Position numbers and translations under genes: made by a program. Under the pieces are notes generated by a model. That model saw only the letters and a program-made list of their open reading frames with translations, had not been told where the DNA came from and did not search any database. 64,000 nt of DNA from Circinella umbellata (Eukaryota > Mucoromycota > Mucoromycetes > Mucorales > Lichtheimiaceae): assembly GCA_025093555.1 (NCBI GenBank), contig JAIWNF010000049.1:1-64000 (forward strand), written 5' to 3'. This document shows positions 1 to 12,522 of this stretch, piece by piece (the first letter of the stretch is position 1; every line of letters begins with the position of its first letter).

Positions 1-793
1 ATTGTGGAGCTATACAAGACGGGGTCGCCACTATTTAGACAACCTCGTGGTCTTTTTACCTCGACAATGCGTGCAAGAAAGCTCAGCTATTAAATGAGCG
101 ACAAAAAAGAAACCCAGCTGCTAGTTCCAACTATTACTACTTCATATACAAAAACCAAATTGCCTTCAAAAAGCAATTATAAAAACCCTTTTATTATATT
201 GATAACATATAGGAATTTGTATTATAAAGGACAAAAAAAGGTGTTAAGTCAAACAGTGTGAGGAGTCTCCTCTGAAGATGAGAGAAAAGAAAAATTGCAG
301 AAGCACAACAATGATGACATAATAAAAATCAGAAATTCATATTTAATCAGACCCTCATAAAAAATTACTGTTACTATTTTATTTATTTATTTCATTACCA
401 TATTATTTTTCTTCTCCAAGATGTTTATGAACAACACCATTAACTTGCTTGATGTGGATAATGACCCATCATCTACCTTAACCATTACTACCAAATCATG
501 CACAGAACTATCCTTAGTCGTTGCGATAAATGCTAATTATATTGGAAAAAAACAGTGTTCCAGCAACATTATAGTACTTGTGGTAATATATTATTCATAC
601 CTATGAAAACTCTAAAATCAATCAGTACTGAAAAAATTCTAAACATTGTCATACCTTTGATTAATATCAGATCCTGATGCTTTCCAAGCTCTCTCAAGAA
701 ATAACCCGAAGCTACTGCCACCACCACAGGCATTCCATTCATTGTATCTGGGTCTGCTGAGTTTCAATGGATCGCGATACTGAACAAGATCAT
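1..793. other. AT-rich left edge with a possible minus-strand coding remnant
   Basis: No intact gene is visible. On the minus strand, about 663-833 reads as a protein-like stretch (contains NEWNACGGGSSFG) followed by a plausible donor (GTATGA). A second open stretch at about 363-530 minus (contains KDSSVHDLVVMVKVDDG) could be a further decayed exon. I do not recognise the product. The small open frame at 421-606 plus overlaps that stretch and looks like chance. Confidence 0.25.
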
Positions 794-1193
794 GGCTGTT
801 CACAAGCAAATATTTTTGAAAGTTGTACAACACATAAATCCTATTCCGAAAGAAGATTTATGTGCAAATACTGGAATCTCTTTTGGAAATACACAAATCA
901 GCTAACCTGCGATAAAAATGTTGCAGTGAAAGCGTGGAAAAATCGAGGAAAATGCATAGTTAGTTTAAGTTTCCTTTTTAACATTTAGGAGACGCCTACC
1001 CCCTTCTCCTAAATTTTAAAAAGGAAAGTTAAGCTGACTACAGATTTTACTATGTTTTCACCGCTAAATTTTCATCGCAGGATAGCTGATTTGTGTATTT
1101 CCAAAAAAGATTCCGGTATTTGCACATAAATCTTCTTTGGAAATAGGATTTATGTGTTGTACAACTTTCAAAAATATTTGCTTATGAACAGCC
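794..1193. mobile_element. 400-bp foldback (hairpin) element
   Basis: The two halves are near-complete inverted copies: GGCTGTTCACAAGCAAATAT at the left end matches, inverted, ATATTTGCTTATGAACAGCC at the right. The similarity runs nearly to the centre near 993, so a transcript would fold into one long hairpin with almost no loop. There is no coding capacity and no convincing target-site duplication. It sits just upstream of the Tnp2-like pseudogene. A foldback or MITE-type element is the simplest reading. Confidence 0.7.
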
Positions 1194-1590
1194 TATGAAT
1201 CAAGGGGTTTATTCAGAGGCGACTTTGATGATTTCGACTTTGGTGCTGATGGTAATAGGGGCCAAGAGTATAAACAAAGAACAGACCCTGATGAAGATGA
1301 TGATAATGTAACTGATGACAATTACATGGATGATGATAATGATAATGATGATGATGAACCAGGACCATCCGATCTTCAAGAAGTAAGTGAGAGTATCGAA
1401 GATGAAGAGTTGATAGACGAATATGTTGACCCTTGGGATAATGAACCTTCATTGCCTACAAATGTCCCCATTGTCGAAGCCGCGTATCGTTTTACCGAAC
1501 TCCCAAAGCATGCGCAAAAGAGTTACGAGCTATATGCATGGATCCAAGGATCCAACAGTTAACGTCAGCTGCGACGCCTATGGTACTTTA

Positions 1591-2006
1591 TGAGATAAAT
1601 ACGAGTAGTAAAAAATAGAAAGATGGGACTAAAGTAAAATATAGTTGAGAATCTGTTTATTCCTGAAATAAAATAACTACTCTTTTATATCTTTTCTAAA
1701 TTATGTAACTATCTTATTTTATCCGATCATGGCTAAACTATGTTTTATACGAATGGATGAGAGGACCTATTATATTTGTTCTATTATAAATATTAATTCT
1801 AGATCATTCTCTGAAACCGTTTGTGACAGTTGTTATTAATCTCATTCTTTCTTTGATGTTCCTTTTTTATCCGGATTAATAATAAGAACGAATAAAAGTA
1901 AATAATAGTGTATAATTGGTTATATCTTGTATCCTTGACGGAATGATGTTTGACCGATTATTCATGAATGGATGGAACATATGTGTTATTATGGTGGTTC
2001 ACCACA
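1591..2006 (-). repeat. Solo LTR, family D, copy 1
   Basis: 416 bp beginning TGAGATAAATACGAG and ending GGTGGTTCACCACA on the plus strand, so it is TG...CA bounded. It is flanked by the 5-bp duplication CTTTA (1586-1590 and 2007-2011). It is the reverse complement of the copy at 9492-9880, which lacks about 24 bp near one end. It carries a TATAAAAG-type box in the LTR orientation (minus). It interrupts the Tnp2-like pseudogene. Confidence 0.9.
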
Positions 2007-2628
2007 CTTTACTCAAAATGTTGAACAAGTGGATTATGAAAGAAGGTTTTGGTAAGTAAAAATTACATTAAATGTATCTATATAAATATGATCTACTGTA
2101 TTTTATTAATGGAAATTTCAGAAAATATACCTTTATATTCACCAGCCAAGAGTGAGGCGCGCCTAGAGCAAATGTTTGATGTCAAGGAGACCAAGTATCG
2201 CATATGTCCCAAGCATTGTAGACTTTTCCCCCTCAATTCAGTTGATCCTTGCAAGTGCAATGCTTTGCAATTTAAACAGAATGGAAATCCCATCGAAACA
2301 ATGTCATAATTCCCATTGTCAAGACAGCTGGCAATGTTCATCGCAGATCCTTACGTTCATGAATCTATACATAAAAAAGTAAGCCATGAAGCTAACCCTG
2401 GCATATTAACTGATATATTTGATGGATCCATATATCAGTCATTCAAACCGACTCTCTTTCACAACCAATCATCTACCAATCTTGACCTCGCTGTATCTTT
2501 ATTTGTGGATGGGTTTATCCCATTCAAAGGGGGAAGTTCCAGGTTGACAATTGTTCACTTGGTTTTGCTGTCGCTCTCTCCATAAGAAAGGCAAGTATCT
2601 ACTATTACTTTTTATTATTCAACTATAT

Positions 2629-3049
2629 TGTTGTATCCAACACATATTATTCATAAAGATAATTATTTGTCATTCTAATTATTAAAGTATAGCGTATCTT
2701 TAATTATGCTTTGCTGACATTTCGTGTATTTCCCTATTTGGACCATGATTTATAAGAACACAGAAGTCCGTCTTCTATAATGATATAAGGTTACAGCTGC
2801 GTAGATATATCATATCGTCAACCGCTCAAAGTCTAATCTTAATATCATTAATCTTATATTCATAATTCACACGGCCATGACAAATATAAATCTTACGTAT
2901 ACACATATCAATATATCCCACTGATAATAAGATTCATATAAATAGAGATAATATTTTATTTAAATAAACTTCAGTTCAATTATTGTTCTTTTGGGTCTCA
3001 TTGACTTATTTACATCTCTTTTATTTTATTATATTTGATTGATATAACA
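2629..3049. repeat. Solo LTR, family B, copy 1, inside an intron
   Basis: 421 bp from TGTTGTATCC to GATATAACA, flanked by the duplication TATAT (2624-2628 and 3050-3054). The same family, in opposite orientation, is split around the Ty3 element (14816-15120 plus 25562-25677). The surrounding sequence reads as an intron of the Tnp2-like gene (donor GTATCT at about 2594, acceptor AAATAG before ATACCAGG), so the LTR landed in non-coding sequence. Confidence 0.9.
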
Positions 3050-5469
3050 TATATACTATTATTTTTTATACTCTTTCACAATTATTTACACAATATTGTA
3101 TTGTCATCAAATAGATACCAGGCACAAAACATGATCCAAGTCGCTATAATACCTGCCGATCATACTGGGAACATTTACAGTTTTCTTCGCCCGTTGATGA
3201 ATGAGTTGCGTGTTCTTCAGGATGCTGGGATGATAGTTGATTGTGCAGATGGGCCAATCAATGTCAAAGTACATTGCTTACTTGCATCAGGCGATATCAT
3301 CGGCATTCAAGAGTTGATCCATCACTCAGGTTGTATGTCATTGTATGGTTGCCGTCAATGCTGAATAACTACAGTCCGAGAAATTAGTCCTGCAGGTCGA
3401 GGATATGGCGGATACTATACTGGAACAATCGAAATGTCTACTCTAAGAACGGATGATGAATTTAAAGGAGATAACAATGTAAGTTTAGCACAATACAAAC
3501 GCATGATGATAAATAATATGCAGGATTGTCTATTTACTTTTTGATAACTTACTTTATTAATCTGGTTACAGATATTTATAATTGGTCATGTTTTTGAACA
3601 AAAAATAGGAATATGGTATTAGCAAGGCCACAGATTTTGCCTAACTGAAATCGTTCTATGGTTATTCCTTCTTCGGATTGGACGAACTACATCTCATAGG
3701 CGCGAATGTTATGAAGAGAATATGGCAAATGGTATCCGGTAACTTTGCTACTAATGTGAACACGACCATCCTACTACTGAAGCAAGCATGTTCAGCTATC
3801 AGGAGTGCTATAACGGTATCAGCTGCAACAGTACCATCTGCTCTATTTGAAGGAATTTTCCAAGGTAATTAATGAACATAGTTTATGAGAAAAACTTATT
3901 TATCTATATAAATATTAACTTACCTCTCATATATGTAGATGTGTACAAGAAAGCTGGTCTAATGCAATCTATTGATTGGATCGTTTTCTTGCAAGCAGTG
4001 GTCCCCACGTTGGTCTTCGAACATCTTGTAGAAAAATACACGTCTTCGGCGGACCAAGTGAACGCAGTCATGTCTCTGGTAATTGGGTGTACTCTGGCTC
4101 TTCAGTGGAATATGGACCAGGAATTTCTCGCCAATATCAACACATAAGTTCATAATAATCAAATTATTCAAGCCTAACTATAACTAACAATGAACCATAT
4201 CTATAGAAATCTTAACACTTGGCATATCCATATGAAGAACAGAGTCAGCACCAACATATACAATGTCAACTTCCATTATCTTCGCCACATCCACGAAACG
4301 TGCTTGAAACTAGGCCCATTGCGAAGCTATAGCACACGTTCTGCCAAACGTGCGATTGGTACGTTAACACATCATTAACAGACATATATTTTATTTTAAC
4401 ATATAAACATATACTTACCAATGCTCCAATGTTTGTATAGGGTTCTTCAAAAGACATATCAAGCAATGTGTTTTCCCTGGCTCCAATGCCGCCAACATCA
4501 TAAAACATCACATAATCACACGTGCCTATTGCCACATGTACGTCAAAGAAGATATAGTAGAAAAAGTAGAGGAAGCAAAAGAAGACGAAGACATAACTGA
4601 CGGTGACCAATATACCATTCCGAATGGTAACCAAGAAATTGAACTATGGGATTGGCACCATACCATGCTGGAGATGTATTCTAGTAAGTACAGCCTGTTC
4701 CGCTATCTTCAAAAGTATTGGCACAACCAATTTCGAGATAGTCGAGTGCTCACTAGTACATTGGATACCCAGATTCGAGTTGAAAAACGTCTCTTCAAAA
4801 CAGACACTGTCTTTAGGTGTGAAGAATATCCTGGAACGGCGTGCAAGTTAGATACCTTGGTAAAGCTAAGGCTTCCAATTAGAGGACGTAGTGGCAGTAC
4901 GGCCTTCTATTTTGGTGAGTTAATGCTATTCTTCACTCATCAATACCAAGGTACATTTTCATCTGCAATATAAAACTATACAATCTATTATAATAACAAT
5001 ATACTTACTTTTTATTTTTTTTCATAGGCGATAAACGGCAGCTATGCCTAGTAAAGCTGTATGGTAATCTCAAAATGACAGAGTACGGGTTGGGTGCACG
5101 CCCAAGATATGGAACACCTTATGGTTATAGAACAGGTGCAAACACCAGTGAAAGTGACAAGTACATTGTGACTGGTTGTGAAAATATTTTGGGATTTGCA
5201 GGTCTGTTACAATCTTTACTTCACCCCGGTCGCTACTACAGAGGGTCCCCGTTAATTTCATATCCGTTAATTTTCACACCTCAATAACTTCACCAAAAAT
5301 CAAGGAATGGTAAAAATAACATTAGAAAATTTTCACATCCCCCTTAATTTCACTTTCACAGCACTTAGCGGCATTGAATTCTTAATGGGTATACAAATAA
5401 AAAAAATTATGTGATAAATATAAGGATTGTAATTAAATTAGTATACAGGATAAGTTAATTTTTTTATTA

Positions 5470-6249
5470 AGGTGCATACATTTTAGAATCGAATTTTTTT
5501 CTGTCTATTTTCAATGGCCTATTAATAAACACAACTAAATCCAAAACAAAAACTAACCCACAAAAATGAAAGTTATAACCATGGAGAACAATATTTGTGG
5601 ATTAGTCTGTTTGGTTTTCATAGAAAATATTTTTTTTTTGAGGCTCAAAGTTGGTGGGTGATTTCCAACTTTTGCTGGGGATATTTTATGATCGAACCAA
5701 AGTTGAAACACTCGCAAATCTATGTAAACTAACGGGTATATATTTAACCGTATATGGATATATGGATATTGTCATTTAATACATAAAAATAGCATCATAA
5801 AATGGGAAGAGTAAAGAAAAAGATGTAGAGCACAAAGCAAAGAAAAAAGATATGCTAGGCAAATTTGTTTCTACAAGTTAAAATGTTGAAGAAAAGAAGT
5901 ACTAACTAAAATGTGATTATTCATTCAAATTCTTTACAAGAAAGCATTCATGGGTTTTTGGATGCTGCTAGTAATATAAAAAATCTAGAAATTATTATAA
6001 TATATGTTAATGATATATTGAATTATATTGTTCAGTAACGGATGCTATATAAATAATTGAAGTCATTAGAAGTTCTAAAATGATATAAATCTCACTATAG
6101 AGTTACTGAACAAGAGGAACATATAACCTTTCATCTAATATCCTATATCCCTCCATTACCTGATAAAAAATTAGTATAGTGGCGGTGTTTTAAAAGAATA
6201 AAATTGAAACATTACTTATAAAAATTTCGATTCTAAAATGTATGCACCT
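5470..6249. mobile_element. 780-bp MITE-like element with 24-bp TIRs nested in the pogo-like element
   Basis: The left end AGGTGCATACATTTTAGAAT is mirrored exactly at the right end (6226-6249), giving 24-bp perfect TIRs. TA duplications lie at 5468-5469 and 6250-6251. The interior is AT-rich and has no open frame of note. It is a non-autonomous Tc1/mariner-type element by its ends, and younger than its pogo-like host. Confidence 0.85.
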
Positions 6250-6281
6250 TACGCCATTTACATGTTTTTTTAAGAGTTTAT

Positions 6282-6486
6282 TCAATGTTTATTCTCTTCT
6301 TGTTTTTCTCGCTTTAAGCCTTTAGCTATCGTACTAATATCAGGTGCCTTAAACAACTTGATCTCATTTTTAGCCCATAATGCTAGTGATCAGTTTGTCA
6401 TGGTCCACGGGTTAAGTCTTTTTTTTCTCAGCCAGAATACTATACTGTTCAGCTGCCAAGCCAACGTTAGATTTGGTTACTGTCAT
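6282..6486 (-). pseudogene. N-terminal HTH fragment of a pogo/Tigger-like transposase
   Basis: The minus-strand reading starts with ATG at 6486. After an in-frame TGA at 6390-6392 it continues with SLALWAKNEIKLFKAPDIST and then IAKGLKREKQEE. The pattern (WAK, large hydrophobic, P, STI, LK) matches the first helix-turn-helix of CENP-B/pogo/Tigger transposases, which binds the element's ends. The DDE domain is absent, so the element is not autonomous. This is what identifies the 5239-6864 element as pogo-like. Confidence 0.65.
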
Positions 6487-6927
6487 TTTGTTTTAGTATA
6501 TATAGAGCAGAGATATAGAAAGATGAAAAAAAAATGAAAAAATGGAATAATATAATAGATAAATTATCTCTGCATCTCTTGGGGACTATATATAGCTTTT
6601 ATTTTTTCAAAAAAATGTCATAGATATGCTCAAATAAAAAAAGAAATAGTTCCAAAAATGCATTAAGAGCGATCATATAGAAATAAGCTATTAATTAATA
6701 CGTATTTTGATACATTAAAAGATACTGTATATGGTAGTAAGCTGAAGTATTCAATATATGTACATTCTTGGAAAAGAATTTCATAGTATCCGTTAATTTT
6801 CACACCCCTTTATTTTCACAAAAAAATTGGGAAATGGCCCCATGAAATTAACGGGGACCCTCTGTATGTTGTCTATCCTGACATGATACCTGGCGACATA
6901 ACTCTCAGAAACATTCGTGACATTTAA

Positions 6928-7393
6928 CTTTGAATTTTTTATCTTTTATTTTTTTTACCATATTCATTCTTTTCAAAAGCTACTCTTCTTTTCTTTAACA
7001 TTTTCTTTCTCTCCTTTTATTTTGTTTTTCAACTTTTTTTTTTTAGCTTCAACTTCCATTTTTATCATTATATATACTCAATAGTTAAATCAACATTACA
7101 TAGATTTCCAAATAAAGTTTTTTTTCTTCATAATTTGTAATAGTTAAGAGATAAGCAACTGTCCTTTATTCATATTCAGATAATTATAGTATTTATATTA
7201 AGGTGGGACATGTGACTACTTCTAACTCTTACATAACCCCCCCTTAAAAAAAAGAAATTATTATAGTGGTTAAAGAGAGTTATAAAATTTGTAAATTTGA
7301 TCTTGATTTGCTTTGTAGTTTTGTTTTTCTGTTCTTGGTGCTTGAGTAAATAAGTTGTTCCTTGTTTGTTAATACAGGATCTTGCGTTAATTT
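6928..7393. other. AT-rich spacer between Tnp2 pseudogene and the 22-bp array
   Basis: Pyrimidine-rich sequence with no gene. A C-run (7240-7246) next to a TA-rich stretch resembles a polypurine tract plus LTR edge read on the minus strand, but no second LTR or duplication was found. The 5' terminus of the downstream Helitron may lie here or within the array; it could not be fixed. Confidence 0.4.
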
Positions 7394-7760
7394 CCACCGA
7401 AGGGAGGAAAATTTTCCAGATACGGGAGAATAGTTTTTCATAGTAAGGGAATAAATTTTTCGTAGTCAAGGCCAGCCTTTTTTCATAGGCGGGATTATAT
7501 TTATCGTAAGCGGGAGTGCATTTTTTCGTATTTGAAGGAATTGATTTTTCATTTTGGGGAGGAGAATTTTTCAGAATTGAGCATATCAATTTTCGTTGCT
7601 GGGTAACTAGTTCTTCATATATGGAAACAATGTTTTTCGCTTTTGAGACTATAGATTTTCGCAATCGAGCAAATGTAATTTTCGTACACGAGTATTTAAT
7701 AATTCGTAATGGGGAATTATAGTTTTTCGAATGCGCCACAAAGATTTTCGTTTGTGGGTT
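7394..7760. repeat. Degenerate phased array, about 17 units of 22 bp
   Basis: A TTTTCGTA-like core recurs with its C at 7394, 7416, 7439, 7461, 7484, 7505, 7527, 7550, 7572, 7594, 7616, 7638, 7660, 7683, 7705, 7728 and 7749. Spacings are 21-23 bp with a mean of 22.2. A weaker GGGA follows the core in several units; the remaining bases vary. The period is not a multiple of three, so the array is not a coding repeat, although a 196-codon minus-strand frame runs through it by chance. It lies just upstream of the Helitron ORFs. Confidence 0.8.
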
Positions 7761-9491
7761 GATCAATGATCGCCATTGAGTACACTGCCCTTCTTGTTTT
7801 TTTTTCTCAGTGAGCGCTAAGGTATCGAGTTAATGTGTAACAGTTTTAAGCTTAGGTTTACACTCAGTGTAAGATAGTTTTGTTCCTTCTCTTTCTCCAA
7901 CTCTATTTTTTTCCTTATGAATTCTTCCCTACGTTCTACTTTGGATAAACACTCACGTTCTCCTTCTCCTCCAACGAATGTTGATAGCCAATCAAGGACA
8001 AAACGCGCTCGTACAGAGGCTGCGAACGGTCTTGTTGGGTTGGCAAACAACAGGAGTAATGTTGATAATATTACTCAATTATTCAGACAAGTCAGTTTCC
8101 ACAAAGAAGGTATAAATAAATTTCGAAAAGAATAAATAAATTGGCCAATTAGTCTCAAAAGTTACTTCTTTTTAGGCACTTCACTCAACCAACATGACTC
8201 GCCGGTTGAAAATAATGAAGATGATACACCAAACGTTGCTGACAATGGTAAAAAATATAATATCATTTTCTGATTAGTGTATGAATCATATAGTAATTCT
8301 GTTTTATAAAAATGTCTAGGTCGTTCTGTTCAATTTGATTCTGATGGTGATGTAGAACTCACCGAGATTGCTTGATGAATCCAGCTCGATTAAGCATTCG
8401 TACTAAGAATGAAATTATTTTTGTGAATGATCAGGAACAAAGAAACCATTCAAGTAATGACGGTAGTTCTTTGCAACAGCAAACCGTAAGTACTATTTGT
8501 TGGTATAGGGAGAGGAGAAAGAATGCAATTCTTAATTCTTAATTCATAATGGTAATAGTCAGAACCTCAATGTCCAAGTTGTGGCCAAATTGGCCATTCA
8601 CAAAGAACTTCGCGTCAATGTACAGCTAACCTTGCAAATAGCCCTACAAATTTGGAAGCTACCATTGTAATGGAACCTCAAATAGTAATAACAGACTTTT
8701 TTCTAAAAGAGCCCTTTTCATCTTATATTACGTTTTCGTTTTTTTTTACTTAAAAAATCTTTATTTTGATAGGCTCCCATCGTTCTTGGACGTGCTTCCT
8801 CAAATCATATCCCTCTATCCCTGAATGGCATTCACTTGGATTAATGGATCGTCAGTGCAGCCATTGCCAGGCATATATGTGGGTTTTGGAACGTGTAGGA
8901 AGTTCATCTAATAGGACACCTGAGTTCCACTTATGCTGTAACAAAGCCTCTATCAGTCTTTCACCATTGAGTCCTACTCCAGTAGAAATAGCTCAGCTAC
9001 TATGTGGTAATGATACTGCATCAAAGAATTTCCGTTCTAATATTCGTGTGTTTAACAATGCATTGAGCTTCGCGTCACTTGGTGCCAGTATCGATCATAC
9101 TGTTGCAAATTCGCATGGTGGTGCTTATAATTTCCATATCCATGGTGAGGTGTATCATCTGATTGGTTCTTTGCTCCCAAACACGGATCAAGATACACCA
9201 GCTTTTGCACAAATCTATGTTCATGATCCATCCATGGAGAGACAATTGGAAATACGTTGCAATCATACTAGTGCCTCAATCGACATGGAGGTCTTAAACA
9301 CGTTACAAACATTGATGCATCGTATCTGCCCATTTGCTCAAGCTTTCAATAATATGGCTACCTGGTTGAGAGATGAAAATGTAAGTGATGTTACACTGGT
9401 AATTCGCGCAGAAGGTACACCGGATCAATGACGCTACAATAGACCAATAGGAAACGAGGTTGGACTATTAATTGTTGTTGGTGGTCACGAA

Positions 9492-9880
9492 TGTGGTGAA
9501 CCACCATAATAATACAAATATTCCTTCCATTCATGAATAATCGGTCAAACATCATTCCGTCAAGGATAAAAGATATAACCATTATACACTATTATTTACT
9601 TTGATTCGTTCTTATTATTAATCCGGATAAAAAAGGAACATCAAAGAAAGAATGAGATTAGTAACAACTGTCACAAACAGTTTCAGAGAATGATCTAGAA
9701 TTATTATTTATAATAGAACAAATATAATAGGTCCTCTCATCCATTCGTATAAAACATAGTTTAGCCATGATCGGATAAAATAAGATAGTTACATAATTTA
9801 GAAAAGATATAAAAGAGTAGTTATTTTATTTCAGGAATAAACAGATTCTCAACTATATTTTACTACTCGTATTTATCTCA
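9492..9880 (+). repeat. Solo LTR, family D, copy 2
   Basis: 389 bp from TGTGGTGAACCACCATAATA to GTATTTATCTCA, flanked by ACGAA (9487-9491 and 9881-9885). The first bases form a small palindrome (GTGGTGAACCAC). A TATAAAAG box lies at 9808-9815. It splits the Helitron N-terminal domain; the reading resumes in phase on the far side. The same family occurs at 1591-2006 and, diverged, upstream of the DDE transposase at 17877-18273. Confidence 0.9.
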
Positions 9881-12522
9881 ACGAAGGTCAGAGTGGAGAT
9901 CGTGATATTATAGTGCAAACTCGATCAAATCAAATGCAACGGATATTGGTTAATCATTGCTTCTATGATGCCATGCACTATGTGTTGATGTTTCCACAAG
10001 GTAGCTTAAATGGTCATTTACCATATTATTATTATGCTTAGTATAAAGTTAAGGATATCTGTTTATTAACAAATATAATATTTAGGTGACGAGGGTTGGA
10101 ACATTGGAGCACAGTGTATTGATGGCAGTCGCGTAACAAGCATGGATTGGTATAAATACCGTTTGATAATACGTAGCAATAATGATGACAATGAAGAACC
10201 GAATGATTTGCATCGCTTTGGTAAGCTGTTTCAGCAGTATATTACAGACATGTATGCCAAGGTGGAGGCTGAGCGTCTTAATTATATCAGGAGCAATCAG
10301 GACAAACTACGTTCAGATTTGTATAAAAGTGTTGCAGATGCTGTCAATCTTAGTGATAATGATATGGCTAATGTTGGTAAGCGAGTTATACTGCCATCAT
10401 CTTTTATTGGAGGTCCACGTCATATGAAACAACTCTATCAGGACGCCATGAGTATTGTGCGACGCTTTAGAAAGCCAGATATATTTGTTACCATGAACAC
10501 AAATCCCAGATGGCATGAGATCCAAGATTCCCTTCTCCCAGGACAGACAGCAGCAGAGCGACCTGATATATGTGTTCGTATGTTCAAAATGAAACTGAAA
10601 GAATTGATGCATGATCTCACAAAGAATATGGTTCTTAGTAAAGTAGTCAGACACATACATACTGTGGAATTTCAGAAGCGTGGTCTTCTACATGCTCATA
10701 TTTTGCTCATTTTGGCACAAAGTGATAAACCGCGAACACCTGAAGATGTCGATGACATTGTATCAGCCAAACTGCCCAATGCTGATCAATATCCAGCTGC
10801 ACGTGCAACAGTAGAAAGGTTAATGATGCATGGGCCTTGCAGAGACCTTAATTCTCGATCACCATGTATGCAAGGTGGTGCATGTTCAAAACGTTTTCCA
10901 AAACAGCTTTCAGATGAAACAAGTATGAGCAAAAACGGGTATCCCGTTTATAGGCGACGTAGAAACAACAACGATCATGTCCATAAAAATGGTGTTCGGA
11001 TGGATAATCGATGGGTAGTACCTCACAATATATATTTGTGTACCAAATATGATGCTCACATCAATGTAGAAATATGTACTTCGATTGCTTCTATCAAGTA
11101 TGTTTATAAGTACAGTATGTGTATAAGGGTCATGATCGTGCAGCAGTGGTGGTATCTCAGAATCAGCGACAATCAAATGCTCAAAGTACAGCAAACGAAC
11201 AAGCCGATCCATCTATGAATGAAATTAAAACATATCTTGATGCAAGATATGTTTCTACATGCGAAGGCTGCTGGCGTCTCTTCTCCTTCTCTTTACATAA
11301 GGAATTTCCAAACCACCAATGCTTAGCTATACACCTTGAAGATGAACAGCTGGCATATTTCAATGAACAAGATGCTCCAGTAACTGTTGCTAATCGTGCA
11401 CATGAAACAACTTTAATAGCTTATTTTAATTACAACATCGAAAATGAGGATGGTCAGCATGTACTATATCCTGACGTTCCAGAGAATTATGTTTTTGTAA
11501 AATCTAATAGTCATTGGAAAATTCGTGAACGAGGTCATAGTGCTACTATTGGGCGTATGTATGCTATTTCTCCAAGCCAAGTAGAAAAATATCATCTCAG
11601 GTTACTATTGTATCATGTTCCTGGAGCAACTTCTTTCAATGAACTCAAAACCATTGAAAATGAGCTTATGCCATCGTTTCAAGCTGCTGCAAGAAGGCGT
11701 AGATTACTTACTGGATAGCAAGAATGGGAAGATTGCTTAGAACAAGCATCATCGTACCAGCTTCCTGCTGCTTTAAGACAGCTCTTCTCTGTGATTTTAA
11801 CTTATTGTAGCCCAGAAGATCCACATGCTCTATGGATGGCATATTGATCAAATCTTTCTGAGGATTTTTTACATACTGCAAGAAATGAAGCGAATGATCA
11901 ATCTCTACCAGAATCTGATCATGTATATGGCCAAGCACTACTTGCAATTGAATCTATCATGACAACTACATCACGATCACTCACAGAATTCGATGGTTTC
12001 ATTCTTCCCGATATATCACAACAAAATGATAACAATCAACAGCCAGTTGAACCTTTTCTTATTCGTCAACAACACGATATTGCTGAAAGATTAAATCGTC
12101 ATTCCGCACCAGTGCTCAATTTTAACAATGATCAACAAAATGTATTCGACAATGTATGCAACGCTTAAGAACGTCCAAATACTGAGCCTAAAATTTACTT
12201 TGTTGATGGTCCTAGTGGTACGGGAAAAACATACATATTTAATGCTCTTCTTGATCGTGTCAGACGTCAAGGTGACATTGCTCTTGCTGTCGCAACCAGT
12301 GGTACTGCTGCACTTTTAATGGAAGGTGGAAGAACTGCTCACTCTTTATTTAAGATTCCTCTTGACCTTGATCACACATCATTTTGTTCATTCACCCCAC
12401 GATCTACCACAGCACAGCTTTTAAAATTAACGACTTTAATTATATGGGACGAAGCTTTAATAATCAGTAAGGATCTTATTGAATGTGTTAATCGCTGTAT
12501 GCAGGATTTGATGAAATCTGTA

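Larger units (their letters stand above)
5239..6864. mobile_element. Pogo/Tigger-like deletion derivative with 23-bp TIRs
   Basis: The TIRs are perfect over 23 bp, starting CAGAGGGTCCCCGTTAATTT (5239-5261, inverted at 6842-6864). The element is flanked by TA at 5237-5238 and 6865-6866. A subterminal motif TATCCGTTAATTTTCACACC occurs in direct orientation near both ends (5261-5280, 6787-6806). The only coding trace is a minus-strand helix-turn-helix fragment. A second TIR element sits inside (5470-6249); without it the derivative is about 845 bp. The TA target and CAG terminus fit Tc1/mariner-pogo. Confidence 0.85.
1204..6927 (+). pseudogene. Tnp2/CACTA-like transposase pseudogene (Transposase_21 type), multiply interrupted
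   Basis: A decayed multi-exon transposase. An acidic N-terminal region (about 1204-1560) is followed by a cysteine-rich segment (KYRICPKHCRLFP, VDPCKCNALQF) typical of fungal Tnp2-like proteins. The core follows (NLDLAVSLFVDGFIPF; QVAIIPADHTGNIYSF; MSLYGCRQC), then the LGPLRSYSTRSAKRAIG segment and a C-terminal region ending DITLRNIRDI before a stop at 6925-6927. It is broken by in-frame stops at 2307-2309 and 3362-3364. Insertions are a solo LTR at 1591-2006, a solo LTR within an intron at 2629-3049, and a pogo-like element at 5239-6864. Removing that element with one copy of its TA restores the frame. A related C-terminal fragment lies at 52187-52560 minus. Family membership rests on motif resemblance; terminal repeats were not found. 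Confidence 0.75.

Noticed and set aside
1591..2006. Family D repeats first read as MITEs
   Set aside because: They lack TIRs but have TG/CA ends, 5-bp duplications and an internal TATA box, so solo LTR fits better.
7130..7250. Possible Copia-like LTR edge and polypurine tract on the minus strand
   Set aside because: No second LTR, no target duplication and no clear TG/CA boundary pair.
7394..7760. Array considered as a CRISPR
   Set aside because: The constant part is only about 8 bp and degenerate, spacers are about 14 bp, there are no cas genes, and the organism is a fungus.
7176..7766. 196-codon minus-strand frame through the 22-bp array
   Set aside because: The array period is 22.2 bp, not a multiple of three, and the peptide has no consistent repeat register; the openness follows from the AT-rich repeat.
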